Source of the DNA: Sphingomonas aracearum
GTDB taxonomy: Bacteria; Pseudomonadota; Alphaproteobacteria; Sphingomonadales; Sphingomonadaceae
NCBI RefSeq assembly: GCF_003345355.1
Contig: NZ_QQNB01000002.1
Span: 744,001-808,000 of the forward strand
Direction: 5' to 3'
Length of the DNA: 64,000 bases
Shown in pieces: positions 43,205 through 52,228 of the stretch. Each line of letters begins with the position of its first letter. The first letter of the stretch is position 1. A model generated the notes under the pieces. It had not been told where the DNA came from and searched no databases. It saw only the letters and a list, made by a program, of their open reading frames with translations. The position numbers and the translations under genes were made by a program.

Positions 43205-43248
43205 GGAGGGATGGTCTGGCTGCTCTCACTCAGCCAACCCGTCCCTCC
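43205..43248. other. Strong foldable stem in the intergenic region
   Basis: GGAGGGA, GG and GGCTG pair in order with CAGCC, CC and TCCCTCC across an eight-base loop, giving about 14 pairs with small internal loops. Flanking bases 43157-43175 and 43290-43345 also hold GC-rich dyads. It could be part of a structured RNA; I do not recognise one. Confidence 0.4.
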
Positions 43249-43450
43249 GGACGTCTTCAAACCTTCCCCGACCCTGATGAACGGATATCCGGCTTCCATC
43301 CCGGATGGCTCCGCGCCGGTCGATCGCCGGGCATGGTGCTTGTGACGGCACCACCACCGGCTGCTTTCGTTCAACCCCGCCGCAGGCCCTTACCGCGGTT
43401 CTGAACTGCTGCGGCGTATAGCCATATGGGTTCGCGTTGTCAAGCTTCTT

Positions 43451-43552
43451 GTTCCCCGGCGGAGGCCGGGGTCCAGTTGGGGGCGGGTGGTTGGGGGTCG
43501 CCGTGCTATCACTCCGGCCTTCCCAGCTGGGCCCCGGCCTTCGCCGGGGAAC
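43451..43552. repeat. Paired CCCCGG palindrome element (full copy)
   Basis: Arms GTTCCCCGGCGGAGGCCGGG and CCCCGGCCTTCGCCGGGGAA flank about 60 bases. It is the same family as the copies at 26664, 32484 and 35826. Confidence 0.8.
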
Positions 43553-43612
43553 AGGGGAGAGGGGTGGTTCACGCGAAGACGCGAAGACGCGAAGAGAAGG
43601 CAGAAGAAGAGG

Positions 43613-43734
43613 GTTCACGCGGAGGCGCGGAGGAGTTGTTCTTGAGGGGAGCGGGTGCCCGTCTAACAGGATTCCTGACGCGCTTTGCGCGTCGACTCCC
43701 CTCTTTCTCCGCGTCTCCGCGCCTCCGCGTGAAC
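43613..43734. repeat. Long inverted repeat with tandem CGCGAAGA/GCGGAG motifs
   Basis: GTTCACGCGGAGGCGCGG at 43613-43630 is the exact reverse complement of 43717-43734. Tandem CGCGAAGA units precede it at 43571-43593, and related CTCCGCG units follow. The loop is about 86 bases. It lies just after the M16 peptidase gene's end. Confidence 0.75.
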
Positions 43735-43822
43735 AAACCTTCTTCGCGTCTCCGCGCGAACAAACCTCGTCGCGTCTTCGCATGAGCCCGTTCGATCGCG
43801 CTACCTGCGCCGCTGGCCGTCC

Positions 43823-46800
43823 TTATCGGGCTGAGTTGCCGGGCGCGACGGCCAGGCCGGTGCCCTGCCTTGCCGCCACCACCTTGGGGAGGACCGCCAT
43901 GGTCCAGTCCTTGTTCGGGTCGAGATACCTGGCGGCGGCCGCCTGGATCGCTTCCGGCGACATGTTGCGGACCGTGTCGAAATAGGTTTCCACCGCCGCC
44001 ACGCGCGCCGGATCGTAGCTGGCGCCGGCGAGCTGCTGCATCCAGAACACGTTGAGGTTCACCTGGCGGAGCAGCGCCTGCTTGATCGGCCCGATCACGC
44101 GCGCATATTCGTCCGCGCCGACCGGCCGCGCGGCGAGGTCCGCGGCGATCTCGCGCGCGAGCTTGAAGAAGAACTCGACCTTTTCCGGCGGCACCTGCCC
44201 GATCGCCACCAGCCGCCCGCCGCCGCCGGCCAGGCCGGTGGGCCACTGGCTCTGCACGTTGGGGCTGTAGCTCGCGCCCGCTTCCGTGCGCAGGCGGTCG
44301 AACAGGCGATCGGTGAAGACGTTGGCGAGCACGTCCAGCGTGCGCGCATCGGCGACCTGCGCCAGCCCGCCCGCGGTGGGCCAGGCGATCACGGCCGCGG
44401 CCTGGTTGTCCGGCCCGTCATGGGTGCGCACCACCGGCGTCGCATTGTGCGCCGGGAACTTCACCGCCGGCGCAGGCGCGGCATCGGCGGCACGCGGCTT
44501 CAGCGCGCCGATGCTGGCCGCGATCGCCGCCACCGCCTTGTCCGTCGCGATGTCGCCGTAAACCTGCACCTCGATCGGCCCGGCGGCGAGGCGCGGCTCC
44601 CACACCTTGCGGAAGCTGGCCGGCGTGGTTGCCTCGATCTCGGCGGGCGTCGGCGTGCCCCAGCGCGGATCGTCAGCGCGCAGCAGGCCTTCGAGGTCGC
44701 GCTGCAACACCCCGTCGGGCGAGGCGGACAGCGAGCCGAGGGTCGCGGTGACCACCGATTTCGCGCGCTCCACGGGCTTGGGATCCCAGCCGGGCGCGGC
44801 CATCCGCGCGGCGATCAGGCGCAACTGATCGGCCAGGTCGGTCGGCGAGGTGAGCGCCGAATAGCTGAACGCATCGTCGTCCACGTCGAAGTCGAGCCCG
44901 ATGCGGCGACCGGCGACCAGCGCTTCCATGTCGTTCTGCGACAGCTTGCCGATGCCGCCCTGCACCAGCGCCATCTCGCCCGCCCAGATCGGCGTGTCGC
45001 GATCGGCGGGCAGCGCATTGTAGCCACGCCCGAACCGCACGCGCACATAGACGCGGTTCGTTTCCGAGTCGTTCTGCATCACCTGCGCGCGCACGCCGTT
45101 GGCGAAGGACACGTCCTGCACCTTCAGCTCGGACAGGATGCCCGTGGCGCCCAGCGTCTTTTGCGAGACGACCTTGCCCGGCGCGCCGAGCCGGGGCAGC
45201 GCGGAGAAATCCACCTTGCGCTGCGCGGTGCGCTTGGCCGCGTCGCCCGCCTGCACGTCCGTCTTCAGCAGGGTGGCGAGCTTCGCCGTGGCGGTGGTGT
45301 CGGGCGTCTGCGTGTTGATGACGGCGCGCTCCGCGTCCGCCTCGAACAGCTTGTTGGTGGACGCCAGCACGCGCGCGGGGGTGAAGAAATTGGCGGCGCG
45401 GGCGTCGGTGAAGATCTTGTAGCTCGTTTCCGCCGCCGTGGTGGTCTCGCGGATGTCCAGCGCCTCCACCATGCTGTCGGCCTGCACCGCGCTGGCTTCC
45501 ACGCGCGCGGTTTCCACGCGGGTGCGGTTGCCGGCATCGATATCGGCCAGCTCGCGGTCGATCTCCGCCTGGCTGGGCGGCGTGACGCGGGCGTCGGCGA
45601 TCACCGCGCGCACGTCGCGCAGCGCCGCTTCCCAGTCCTTGCCGAGCGGCACGATGTTGACAAAGGTGGCGTTGGCCGAGCGGGCGACATCCTCCAGGCT
45701 GACCTGCGCCGACAGGAAGCTGCCGCCGCCGCGCGCGCGGTTCTCCAGCCGGCGCGAGATGATCTGCGCGGCCAGGCTGTCCACCATGCGGTTCTGGTTG
45801 AACAGAACGGTGTCCTCGTTGAACTTCCAGGGCCGCAGCCAGGCGAGCTGGACCACCGCCGGCAGGCTCGGCTCGGCAACGGCGGCGGTCATCGGCGCCT
45901 TGGGATCGGGCTTGCCGAAATCCACCTCGGCCGGCGCGGGGCCGACCGGCTTCCAGCTGCCGAAATTGGTCACCACCATGCGTTCGGCGACCGCCGGATC
46001 GATATCGCCGGAGATGACCACCACCGTGCGTTCCGGCCGATACCAGCGATCGTGGAACGCCTTCACGCTGTCGGCGGTGGCCGCGCCCAGCGTCTTGATG
46101 GTGCCGATCGGCGAGCGTTCGGCGAGCGGCTGGCCGGCAAAGAAGGTGGCGCGCGTCACGTCGCCCACCCGGACCTGAGGCCCCGGCTGCTCGCGCTGTT
46201 CGGCCAGCACCACCGGGCGCTCGGAATCGATCACGGCCGGGGTGAGCGTGGGCGCTTCCATCATGCCCGACAGGATCCTGAGGCTCTCGTCGAGATTGGC
46301 CTGGATCTGCGCGGGGCGGGTATAGTCGCCCGGCAGGTTCAGCTTGTACACCGTCGACACGAAGCCGGTGGAGGCGTTGGTGTCCGAGCCGAAGGTGGTG
46401 CCCATGCGCTGCCAGGTGCGCTTGGCCTCGCCGTCCGCGACATAGCGCGAGCCGCGGAACGACAGGTGCTCCATGAAGTGCGCAAAGCCGCGCTCGGTGT
46501 CGCTTTCGTTCAGCGAGCCGGCGTCGATCCGCACGCGCACGGACACCTGGCCGGGAGGCGCGCCGTTCTTGCGCACGGCAAAGCGCAGGCCGTTCTTCAG
46601 CGTGCCGAAATGCCACGCCGGATCGGGGGTGATGTCGCTGCCCTTGTAGAGCCAGGCCGAGCGGTCGGCGAGCATCGCCTGCCACTCGGTCGCCGGCGCG
46701 GTGGTGCGGGCCACGTCCTTGCCGCCGGCGGGCGCCTGACGCGACGCCGGCGGGGCGGCCACCCGCTTCTGCGCCGACGCGGGCGGCAACAGGAGCAGGG

Positions 46801-46849
46801 ACACGGAAAGGAGAAGCGAAGCGCGGAACGCGCGCGGGTAAGCCGACAT
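43823..46849 (-). CDS. M16-family zinc metallopeptidase (two-domain, exported)
   Basis: The 1008-residue protein starts at 46849 with a signal peptide (about 1-27, ending PPASA). The first M16 half carries the inverted zinc motif H-x-x-E-H in GFAHFMEHLSFRGSRYVADG, with the downstream Glu in the usual position. The second, inactive M16 half spans about 520-1000. Such proteins act as periplasmic or surface peptidases of the pitrilysin/PqqL type. The longer upstream frame is rejected in favour of the signal peptide. It is divergent from the LpxO-like gene. Confidence 0.94.
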   Translation of the reverse strand: MSAYPRAFRASLLLSVSLLLLPPASAQKRVAAPPASRQAPAGGKDVARTTAPATEWQAMLADRSAWLYKGSDITPDPAWHFGTLKNGLRFAVRKNGAPPGQVSVRVRIDAGSLNESDTERGFAHFMEHLSFRGSRYVADGEAKRTWQRMGTTFGSDTNASTGFVSTVYKLNLPGDYTRPAQIQANLDESLRILSGMMEAPTLTPAVIDSERPVVLAEQREQPGPQVRVGDVTRATFFAGQPLAERSPIGTIKTLGAATADSVKAFHDRWYRPERTVVVISGDIDPAVAERMVVTNFGSWKPVGPAPAEVDFGKPDPKAPMTAAVAEPSLPAVVQLAWLRPWKFNEDTVLFNQNRMVDSLAAQIISRRLENRARGGGSFLSAQVSLEDVARSANATFVNIVPLGKDWEAALRDVRAVIADARVTPPSQAEIDRELADIDAGNRTRVETARVEASAVQADSMVEALDIRETTTAAETSYKIFTDARAANFFTPARVLASTNKLFEADAERAVINTQTPDTTATAKLATLLKTDVQAGDAAKRTAQRKVDFSALPRLGAPGKVVSQKTLGATGILSELKVQDVSFANGVRAQVMQNDSETNRVYVRVRFGRGYNALPADRDTPIWAGEMALVQGGIGKLSQNDMEALVAGRRIGLDFDVDDDAFSYSALTSPTDLADQLRLIAARMAAPGWDPKPVERAKSVVTATLGSLSASPDGVLQRDLEGLLRADDPRWGTPTPAEIEATTPASFRKVWEPRLAAGPIEVQVYGDIATDKAVAAIAASIGALKPRAADAAPAPAVKFPAHNATPVVRTHDGPDNQAAAVIAWPTAGGLAQVADARTLDVLANVFTDRLFDRLRTEAGASYSPNVQSQWPTGLAGGGGRLVAIGQVPPEKVEFFFKLAREIAADLAARPVGADEYARVIGPIKQALLRQVNLNVFWMQQLAGASYDPARVAAVETYFDTVRNMSPEAIQAAAARYLDPNKDWTMAVLPKVVAARQGTGLAVAPGNSAR

Positions 46850-47010
46850 ACCCCTTTGTAGCGCCCCGCCGGGGCTACCGCCAGCACCACCGCCGCCGCG
46901 AAATCGCGATTCAGACGGGTCCGCCATGATTTGGACCCAGATTGCGGTGTAGCGCCCCTTCTCATCCGTTCCCTTGCGGGCATTCGCGCCTGCGGAATCG
47001 ATCGAGGCAG

Positions 47011-47892
47011 GTGAATACAGTGACCGTGCAAGCGAGGACCGGCACCGGCGGATTGTGGCCGCAACCGGGCAATGGCGAAACGGGAAGCGAGCCGCGCACG
47101 ATCCGCGTGCCCGACCTGAACGTCATTTCCGGCGCGCCGGCGCCCGGCGCCAGGATGGAGGCGGAGAAGAACCGCCCGTTCATCATCCGGGCGGGCAAGC
47201 ATCTGCGCGGCGTGTTCGACCGGATGATCGCCTCCTCCTCGCTCGTTTCCAACGATCCGGTGCTGGACGTGCGCGACTTCGCGTGGACGGCTGACCTGCG
47301 AAAGAATTGGCAAGCGGTCCGCGACGAGGCGATCCGTGTTGCGCTGCAAGGCGAGCGCTCACCGAGCCTCGCCACCATCTCCCCCGACCACCGCTCCATC
47401 GCGGAGGTCAACAAGTGGCGGTCCTTCTTCCTGTGGGGCTACAGCTTCCCGATCGAGGACAATCTGGCGCAATGCCCGCAGACCGCGCGCATCGTGGAGC
47501 AGATCCCCGGCCTCAACAGCGCGTTCTTCTCCATCCTGGCGCCCGGCACGCACATTCCTGCGCATCGCGGGGTGACCAAGGGGCTGATCACCTGCCATCT
47601 CGGCCTGATCGTGCCGCGCGACGGGGACGTGCGGATGCGGGTGGACGATCGCATCGTCCGCTGGGCCGAAGGCGAGACGCTGGTGTTCGACGACACCTAT
47701 GACCACGAGGTGTGGAACGACACGGTCGGCACGCGGGTGGTGCTCCTGATCCAGTTCGAGCGGCCGCTGAAGCAGCCCGGCCGCTGGATCGCCGACATGT
47801 TCCTGAAGGTCGTCCGCCGCTCCGCCTTCGTGCAGGAAGCGCGCGACAACATCGCCAGCTGGAACGACGCGGTGAAGCAGCTCGACATCTGA
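47011..47892 (+). CDS. Aspartyl/asparaginyl beta-hydroxylase-like (LpxO-type) dioxygenase
   Basis: The protein of about 293 residues belongs to the Fe(II)/2-oxoglutarate Asp/Asn hydroxylase family. Iron and oxoglutarate ligands are in FFSILAPGTHIPAHRGVTKG (His and Arg) and in LVFDDTYDHEVWNDT (second His). In several proteobacteria the homologue LpxO hydroxylates lipid A; here the N-terminal 75 residues lack a clear membrane anchor, so the substrate is open. GTG codons at 47011, 47020 and 47026 are possible starts; 47011 has GAGG just before it. Confidence 0.85.
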   Translation: MNTVTVQARTGTGGLWPQPGNGETGSEPRTIRVPDLNVISGAPAPGARMEAEKNRPFIIRAGKHLRGVFDRMIASSSLVSNDPVLDVRDFAWTADLRKNWQAVRDEAIRVALQGERSPSLATISPDHRSIAEVNKWRSFFLWGYSFPIEDNLAQCPQTARIVEQIPGLNSAFFSILAPGTHIPAHRGVTKGLITCHLGLIVPRDGDVRMRVDDRIVRWAEGETLVFDDTYDHEVWNDTVGTRVVLLIQFERPLKQPGRWIADMFLKVVRRSAFVQEARDNIASWNDAVKQLDI

Positions 47893-47943
47893 GCGGACCT
47901 TCGCCGCCTTCCCCTGCGTTCCCGCTCCTCGGAACGGGAGACG

Positions 47944-48783
47944 ATGGTGGCGGAAAACGGCGAAAAGGCGCGCGAGGAGGATATCGACCTCTCCGAGGAC
48001 CAGAAGGGCGAGGTCGACGAGCGCGAAGCCGCGAGCCCGATCGTCGTGCACGAGGTGATCCGCCGCGCGGGCGACGAGGAACTGGGCCGGCCGGCGGGAT
48101 CGCTGCTGGCGTCGGGACTGGTCGGAGGCGCGGCGATCAGCGTCTCGATCCTGGGCCAGGGCACCATCGAGCATCTGCTGCCCAAGGCCGGCTGGGCGCC
48201 GCTGGTGGCGAGCTTCGGCTATTGCCTGGGCTTTCTTATCGTCATTCTCGGCCGGTTGCAGCTCTTCACCGAATCGACCCTGTCGGCGGTGATCCCGGTC
48301 GCCACCCATTTCAGCCCCGGCAATCTCGGGCGGCTGCTGCGGCTATGGGGCCTGGTGCTGGGCGCCAACCTGGCCGGCACCTTGCTGGTGGCCGCTCTGG
48401 TGGACAATGTGCTGATCGGCTCGGCGGAAGGGCGCGAAGCGATGCTGGCCGTGTCGCGCAAGCTGCTGGAGCATGGCTGGACCGACACGCTGAAGCTGGG
48501 CATTCCCGCCGGCTTCCTGGTGGCGGCGATCCCCTGGTCGCTGCCGGCGGCGCAGGGCCAGCAATTCTGGGTGGTGGTGGCGCTGACCTATCTGATCGCG
48601 CTCGGCGGCTTCACCCATGTGGTGGCGGGATCGGGCGAGGCGTGGCTGCTCGCGCTGTCGGGCGAGGCGAGCTGGGGCCGCGCGACCGGCGGCATGATCC
48701 TGCCCGCGCTGATCGGCAACGTGATCGGCGGCACCGGCATGTTCGCGCTGCTGGCGCATATCCAGGTGCGCCAGGAACTCTGA
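47944..48783 (+). CDS. Formate/nitrite transporter (FNT) family channel
   Basis: The 279-residue protein has an acidic cytosolic N terminus (about 45 residues) and then six predicted membrane helices: LLASGLVGGAAISVSILGQG, FGYCLGFLIVILGRLQLFTE, LGANLAGTLLVAALVDNVLI and others. The FNT signature region with LQLFTESTLSAVIPV is clear. It moves small anions such as formate or nitrite across the inner membrane. No neighbouring formate or nitrite enzyme is seen, so the ion is not known. Confidence 0.9.
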   Translation: MVAENGEKAREEDIDLSEDQKGEVDEREAASPIVVHEVIRRAGDEELGRPAGSLLASGLVGGAAISVSILGQGTIEHLLPKAGWAPLVASFGYCLGFLIVILGRLQLFTESTLSAVIPVATHFSPGNLGRLLRLWGLVLGANLAGTLLVAALVDNVLIGSAEGREAMLAVSRKLLEHGWTDTLKLGIPAGFLVAAIPWSLPAAQGQQFWVVVALTYLIALGGFTHVVAGSGEAWLLALSGEASWGRATGGMILPALIGNVIGGTGMFALLAHIQVRQEL

Positions 48784-48875
48784 CCGGCATGGCCTGCCGA
48801 AACGCGCGGGAGGGGAAACAAATGCTTTCCCCCTTGGCGCTTGATCCGGTGCCGCGATCGGCCCACATCGCGGCC

Positions 48876-49448
48876 ATGCTGATCGAAACCGAAGCCACGC
48901 CCAACCCGGCGACGCTGAAATTCCTGCCGGGACGCACCGTGATGGACGCCGGCACCCGCGACTTCGCGACGCCGGAGGAAGCGGAAAGCTCGCCCCTGGC
49001 CGAGGCGCTGTTCGGGCTGGGCGACGTGACGGGCGTGTTCTTCGGCCGCGATTTCGTTTCCGTCACGGCGGTGCCGGGCACCGACTGGGCGGCGTTGAAG
49101 CCCGATGTGCTGGACGTGCTGCTGGATCACTTTTCCGCGCAGATGCCGCTGTTCAAGCCGGCCGCCGCCGGCTTTTCCGTGCCGAGCGAGGAAACGGAGT
49201 TCGCCGAAGATCCGGCCGATGCGGATATCGTGGTGCAGATCAAGGAATTGATCGAAACGCGCGTGCGCCCCGCCGTGGCCAATGACGGGGGCGACATCAT
49301 CTATCGCGGTTTCGACAAGGGCAAGGTGTTCCTGCGCATGCAGGGTGCGTGCGCCGGCTGCCCGTCTTCCACCGCGACGCTGAAGAACGGCATCGAGCAG
49401 CTGCTGCGCTATTATGTGCCGGAAGTCACCGAGGTGCGCGCGGTCTGA
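48876..49448 (+). CDS. NfuA-like Fe-S carrier protein
   Basis: The 190-residue protein has an N-terminal Nfu domain (MLIETEATPNPATLKFLPGR, typical of alphaproteobacterial and mitochondrial Nfu) and a C-terminal NifU-like domain. The cluster-binding C-x-x-C is in MQGACAGCPSSTATLKNGIE. It transfers 4Fe-4S clusters to target enzymes and so complements the suf operon in this window. The start at 48876 agrees with family N termini. Confidence 0.93.
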   Translation: MLIETEATPNPATLKFLPGRTVMDAGTRDFATPEEAESSPLAEALFGLGDVTGVFFGRDFVSVTAVPGTDWAALKPDVLDVLLDHFSAQMPLFKPAAAGFSVPSEETEFAEDPADADIVVQIKELIETRVRPAVANDGGDIIYRGFDKGKVFLRMQGACAGCPSSTATLKNGIEQLLRYYVPEVTEVRAV

Positions 49449-49493
49449 TCGCGCCACCCTTCCCTTCCGCACCTATCACGGACAATCGCCTCC

Positions 49494-50087
49494 ATGACCG
49501 AGAAGCTTTCCGACGCGGCGCTCGACGCGCTGTTCCGCACCGCGCGCACCTTCAACAGCTACACCGACGAGCCGGTTCCTGAAGCGGAACTGCACGCCAT
49601 CTGGGAGCTGATGAAATGGGGGCCGACCTCCGCCAACCAGCTGCCGGCGCGCCTCGTCTGGTGCGTATCCGACGAGGCGAAGGCGAAGCTCGCGGCGTGC
49701 GTGTCGGACGCGAACAAGCCCAAGATCCTGGCCGCGCCCGTCACCGTGATCGTCGGCATGGACATCAACTTCCACGAACATCTGCCCGAGCTGTTCCCGC
49801 ACACCGACGCCAAGGCCTGGTTCGACGGCAACACGGAGCTGCGCGAGGTTTCCGCCATGCGCAACTCGACCTTGCAGGGCGCCTATTTCATCCTGGCGGC
49901 GCGCGCGCTGGGGCTCGATACCGGGCCGATGTCCGGCTTTGACAACGGCGCGGTGGACAAGGCATTCTTTGCCGACCAGCCGGGCGTGCGGTCCAACTTC
50001 ATCTCGACGCTGGGCCATGGCGATCCCGCTTCGCTGCATCCGCGCCTGCCGCGGCCGGCCTTCGAGAAGTTCAACACGATTGCCTAA
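49494..50087 (+). CDS. RutE-like nitroreductase (malonic semialdehyde reductase type)
   Basis: The 197-residue FMN enzyme follows the RutE/YdfG-associated nitroreductase layout: [57 protein letters not shown] and [15 protein letters not shown]. RutE reduces malonic semialdehyde in uracil breakdown, but no other rut gene is nearby, so a housekeeping reductase role is equally possible. Length is normal and it is cytosolic. Confidence 0.88.
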   Translation: MTEKLSDAALDALFRTARTFNSYTDEPVPEAELHAIWELMKWGPTSANQLPARLVWCVSDEAKAKLAACVSDANKPKILAAPVTVIVGMDINFHEHLPELFPHTDAKAWFDGNTELREVSAMRNSTLQGAYFILAARALGLDTGPMSGFDNGAVDKAFFADQPGVRSNFISTLGHGDPASLHPRLPRPAFEKFNTIA

Positions 50088-50115
50088 GCCCCCGCGCCTC
50101 GGCTAGCCGGGTCGG

Positions 50116-50748
50116 ATGCCGCGCACGCTTGTCATCGAAACCGCCACCGCCGCCTGTTCGGTGGCGTTGCTGGAGGATGGCGCGGTGGTCGCGGCGCGGC
50201 ACGAGATCGTCGGCCGCGGCCATGCCGAGCGGCTGGTGCCGATGATCGCCGAGCTGCCGGACGGCGGGCACGCGCCCTCCATCCTGGTCGATGTCGGTCC
50301 GGGCAGCTTCACCGGCATCCGCGTGGGGCTTGCCGCCGCGCGCGGGCTGGCGCTGGGCTGGGGCGCGGCGGTGCACGGCTTTTCGTCGCTGGCGCTGGTC
50401 GCCGCCCGCGGGCTGGCCGACCATCCGCACTGGCCGGAGCTCGCCGCCGTGCTGGAAGGCGGGCATGGCGAGCTGTTCGTGCAGAACTTCGCCCAACCGC
50501 TCGTGCCCGGCGCCGCCCCCGTTTCGCTGCGCCCCGACGCCGCGCTGGCGAGCATCGGCGCGCGGCCGGTGGTCGGCAGCGGCCTGGCGCGCCTCCAAGC
50601 GCTGTGCCCCGATCTGCCGGCAACGGAGGCGCTGCCCGCCGCGGCCGACGTGATCCTGCTGCCGCCTTCGCTGGCCACACTGCCGCCGCGCCCCTTTTAC
50701 GGTCGTGCGCCCGATGCCGTGCCCGCCGCGGAGCGTCGCGCGCGATGA
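50116..50748 (+). CDS. tsaB: tRNA threonylcarbamoyladenosine synthesis protein TsaB
   Basis: The 210-residue ASKHA-fold protein begins MPRTLVIETATAACSVALLE and contains ILVDVGPGSFTGIRVGLAAA, then RGLALGW, the family's hallmark. TsaB scaffolds the t6A-forming complex with TsaD and TsaE. It overlaps rimI by four bases, a common pairing in proteobacteria. Confidence 0.94.
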   Translation: MPRTLVIETATAACSVALLEDGAVVAARHEIVGRGHAERLVPMIAELPDGGHAPSILVDVGPGSFTGIRVGLAAARGLALGWGAAVHGFSSLALVAARGLADHPHWPELAAVLEGGHGELFVQNFAQPLVPGAAPVSLRPDAALASIGARPVVGSGLARLQALCPDLPATEALPAAADVILLPPSLATLPPRPFYGRAPDAVPAAERRAR

Positions 50749-51209
50749 GCACCGTCGACCTGCGCGCCGGCAACGCCGCCGATCTGGGCGCGGTGGACGC
50801 GATCATGGGGGAAGCGTTCGACCCGCGCTTCGGCGAGGGTTGGACGCGCAACCAGTGCCTGGGCATCCTGGCCATGCCCGGCGTGTGGCTGACGCTCGCG
50901 CTGATCGGGGAGGAGCCGGCGGGCTTTGCGCTGTCCCGCCAGATGGCCGACGAGGCCGAGCTGCTGCTGCTCGCCACGCATCCCGCCTTCCGCCGGCGGG
51001 GCGTGGGCGCCGCCCTGCTGCGCTCGGTGCTGCACGAGGCGGAAGGGCGCGGCTGCCGGATGATCCATCTCGAGGTACGCGAAGGCAACGAGGCAATCCG
51101 GCTCTACCAGGGCGCGGGCTTCGCCAAGGTGGGGCAGCGCCCCTCCTATTACCGCGGCAATGCCGGGCGCAGCTGGGACGCCTACACGTTTCGTCGCGAT
51201 CTTTCCTGA
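50745..51209 (+). CDS. rimI: RimI-like ribosomal-protein alanine N-acetyltransferase
   Basis: The 154-residue GNAT enzyme has the acetyl-CoA-binding ATHPAFRRRGVGAALLRSVL (R-x-x-G-x-A pattern) and the C-terminal RLYQGAGFAKVGQRPSYYRG, which is close to RimI. It starts inside the tsaB stop (ATGA). It probably acetylates ribosomal protein S18, or acts as a general N-terminal acetylase; the exact target is inferred. Confidence 0.9.
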   Translation: MSTVDLRAGNAADLGAVDAIMGEAFDPRFGEGWTRNQCLGILAMPGVWLTLALIGEEPAGFALSRQMADEAELLLLATHPAFRRRGVGAALLRSVLHEAEGRGCRMIHLEVREGNEAIRLYQGAGFAKVGQRPSYYRGNAGRSWDAYTFRRDLS

Positions 51210-51320
51210 CCGCGCCGGTAACCTTGAAACATTGTTGCAAGCGCGAGGAGATGGGCCGATAGCGCGCGCCGACAGGGGTGTCGTTTTTCTGGCCGCGGCA
51301 CGGCCGCACGAGGAAGTTGA

Positions 51321-51731
51321 ATGGAAGCGTTGATCGAGCCCCGCGATACCCTGATCACCCTGACCGCCGAGATCGTCGCCGCCCATGTCAGCAACAACAG
51401 CGTGGCGGTGTCGGACCTGCCCGAGCTCATCCAGAACGTGCACGGCGCGCTGAGCGGGCTGGGCGAGGCGCCGGTCGAGGCGGCGGAAAAGCGCGAGCCG
51501 GCGGTGCCGGTGCGCCAGTCGGTGAAGCCGGACTATCTCGTCTGCCTGGAAGACGGCAAGAAGCTGAAGATGCTGAAGCGCTACCTGATGGCGCAGTTCG
51601 GGCTGACCCCGGACCAGTATCGCGCGCGCTGGGGCCTGCCGGCCGATTACCCGATGGTCGCGCCCAACTATGCCGAGCAGCGCCGCAACCTGGCCAAGAG
51701 CATCGGCCTGGGCACCAAGCGCCCGCGATGA
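51321..51731 (+). CDS. MucR/Ros-family regulator lacking zinc-ligand histidines
   Basis: The 136-residue protein shows the MucR pattern: an N-terminal LTAEIVAAHVSNNSVAVSDL, then LIQNVHGALSGL, a linker with SVKPDYLVCLEDGKKLKMLK, then LTPDQYRARWGLPADYPMVA and PNYAEQRRNLAKSIGLG. The Ros/MucR zinc finger uses Cys, Asp and two His. Here Cys and Asp (in VCLED) remain, but the helix reads KRYLMAQFGL where family members have KRHLMTHYGL or similar, so both His are gone. It is a global regulator type that binds AT-rich targets. Confidence 0.9.
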   Translation: MEALIEPRDTLITLTAEIVAAHVSNNSVAVSDLPELIQNVHGALSGLGEAPVEAAEKREPAVPVRQSVKPDYLVCLEDGKKLKMLKRYLMAQFGLTPDQYRARWGLPADYPMVAPNYAEQRRNLAKSIGLGTKRPR

Positions 51732-51799
51732 GCGGCGGCCGGCTTGTTGCGAACGACTCTCCTCTTTCGCAATAAGCCGCCCTGCCCTACATTGGCGCC

Positions 51800-52222
51800 A
51801 TGGCCCGCAAGATCGATCTCGAAGCGCTGTGCAACCAGAAGGGACTGCGCATCACCGAGCAGCGGCGGGTGATCGCCCGCGTGCTCTCCGAAGCGGAGGA
51901 CCATCCGGACGTGGAGAAGGTGTATGAACGCGCCTCCGCCATCGATCCGGGCATCTCGATCGCCACGGTGTACCGCACCGTGCGCCTGTTCGAGGAGGCG
52001 GGCATTCTCGACCGCCACGATTTCGGCGACGGGCGCGCGCGCTACGAGCCCTCGCCCGAGGCGCATCACGACCATCTGATCGATGTGGAGACCGGGCGCG
52101 TGATCGAGTTCGTCGATCCCGAGCTGGAGCAATTGCAGAAGCAGATCGCCGAGCGGCTGGGCTTCCGGCTGGTCGACCACCGCATGGAGCTCTACGGCGT
52201 GGCCCTCACCCGCAAGGACTGA
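51800..52222 (+). CDS. fur: Fur-family metal-responsive repressor
   Basis: The 140-residue protein has the Fur winged helix (GLRITEQRRVIARVLSEAED, PGISIATVYRTVRLFEEAGI) and the metal-binding region (SPEAHHDHLIDVETGRVIEF). It lacks the paired C-x-x-C motifs for structural zinc, as is usual in alphaproteobacterial Fur. The His cluster HHDH and the preceding AED HPDVE segment carry the regulatory metal. Iron is the likeliest signal, but manganese-sensing Mur relatives look the same. Confidence 0.92.
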   Translation: MARKIDLEALCNQKGLRITEQRRVIARVLSEAEDHPDVEKVYERASAIDPGISIATVYRTVRLFEEAGILDRHDFGDGRARYEPSPEAHHDHLIDVETGRVIEFVDPELEQLQKQIAERLGFRLVDHRMELYGVALTRKD

Positions 52223-52228
52223 GCGCCG

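Larger units (their letters stand above)
42881..43822. other. Gene-poor, repeat-rich intergenic region
   Basis: About 940 bases without a convincing gene. It holds two tandem palindromic 25-base units (42945-42994), a strongly foldable stretch (43140-43350), a paired CCCCGG element (43451-43552), and a long inverted repeat (43613-43734) with tandem CGCGAAGA units. Short frames exist but none has a family match or good ribosome site. Confidence 0.6.

Noticed and set aside
43148..43345. 65-codon plus-strand frame in the gene-poor region
   Set aside because: No family match; overlaps the foldable stem, which explains its GC-rich pattern as well.
43571..43734. Tandem CGCGAAGA units as a CRISPR array
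   Set aside because: Units are contiguous or imperfect, with no regular spacers and no cas genes nearby.
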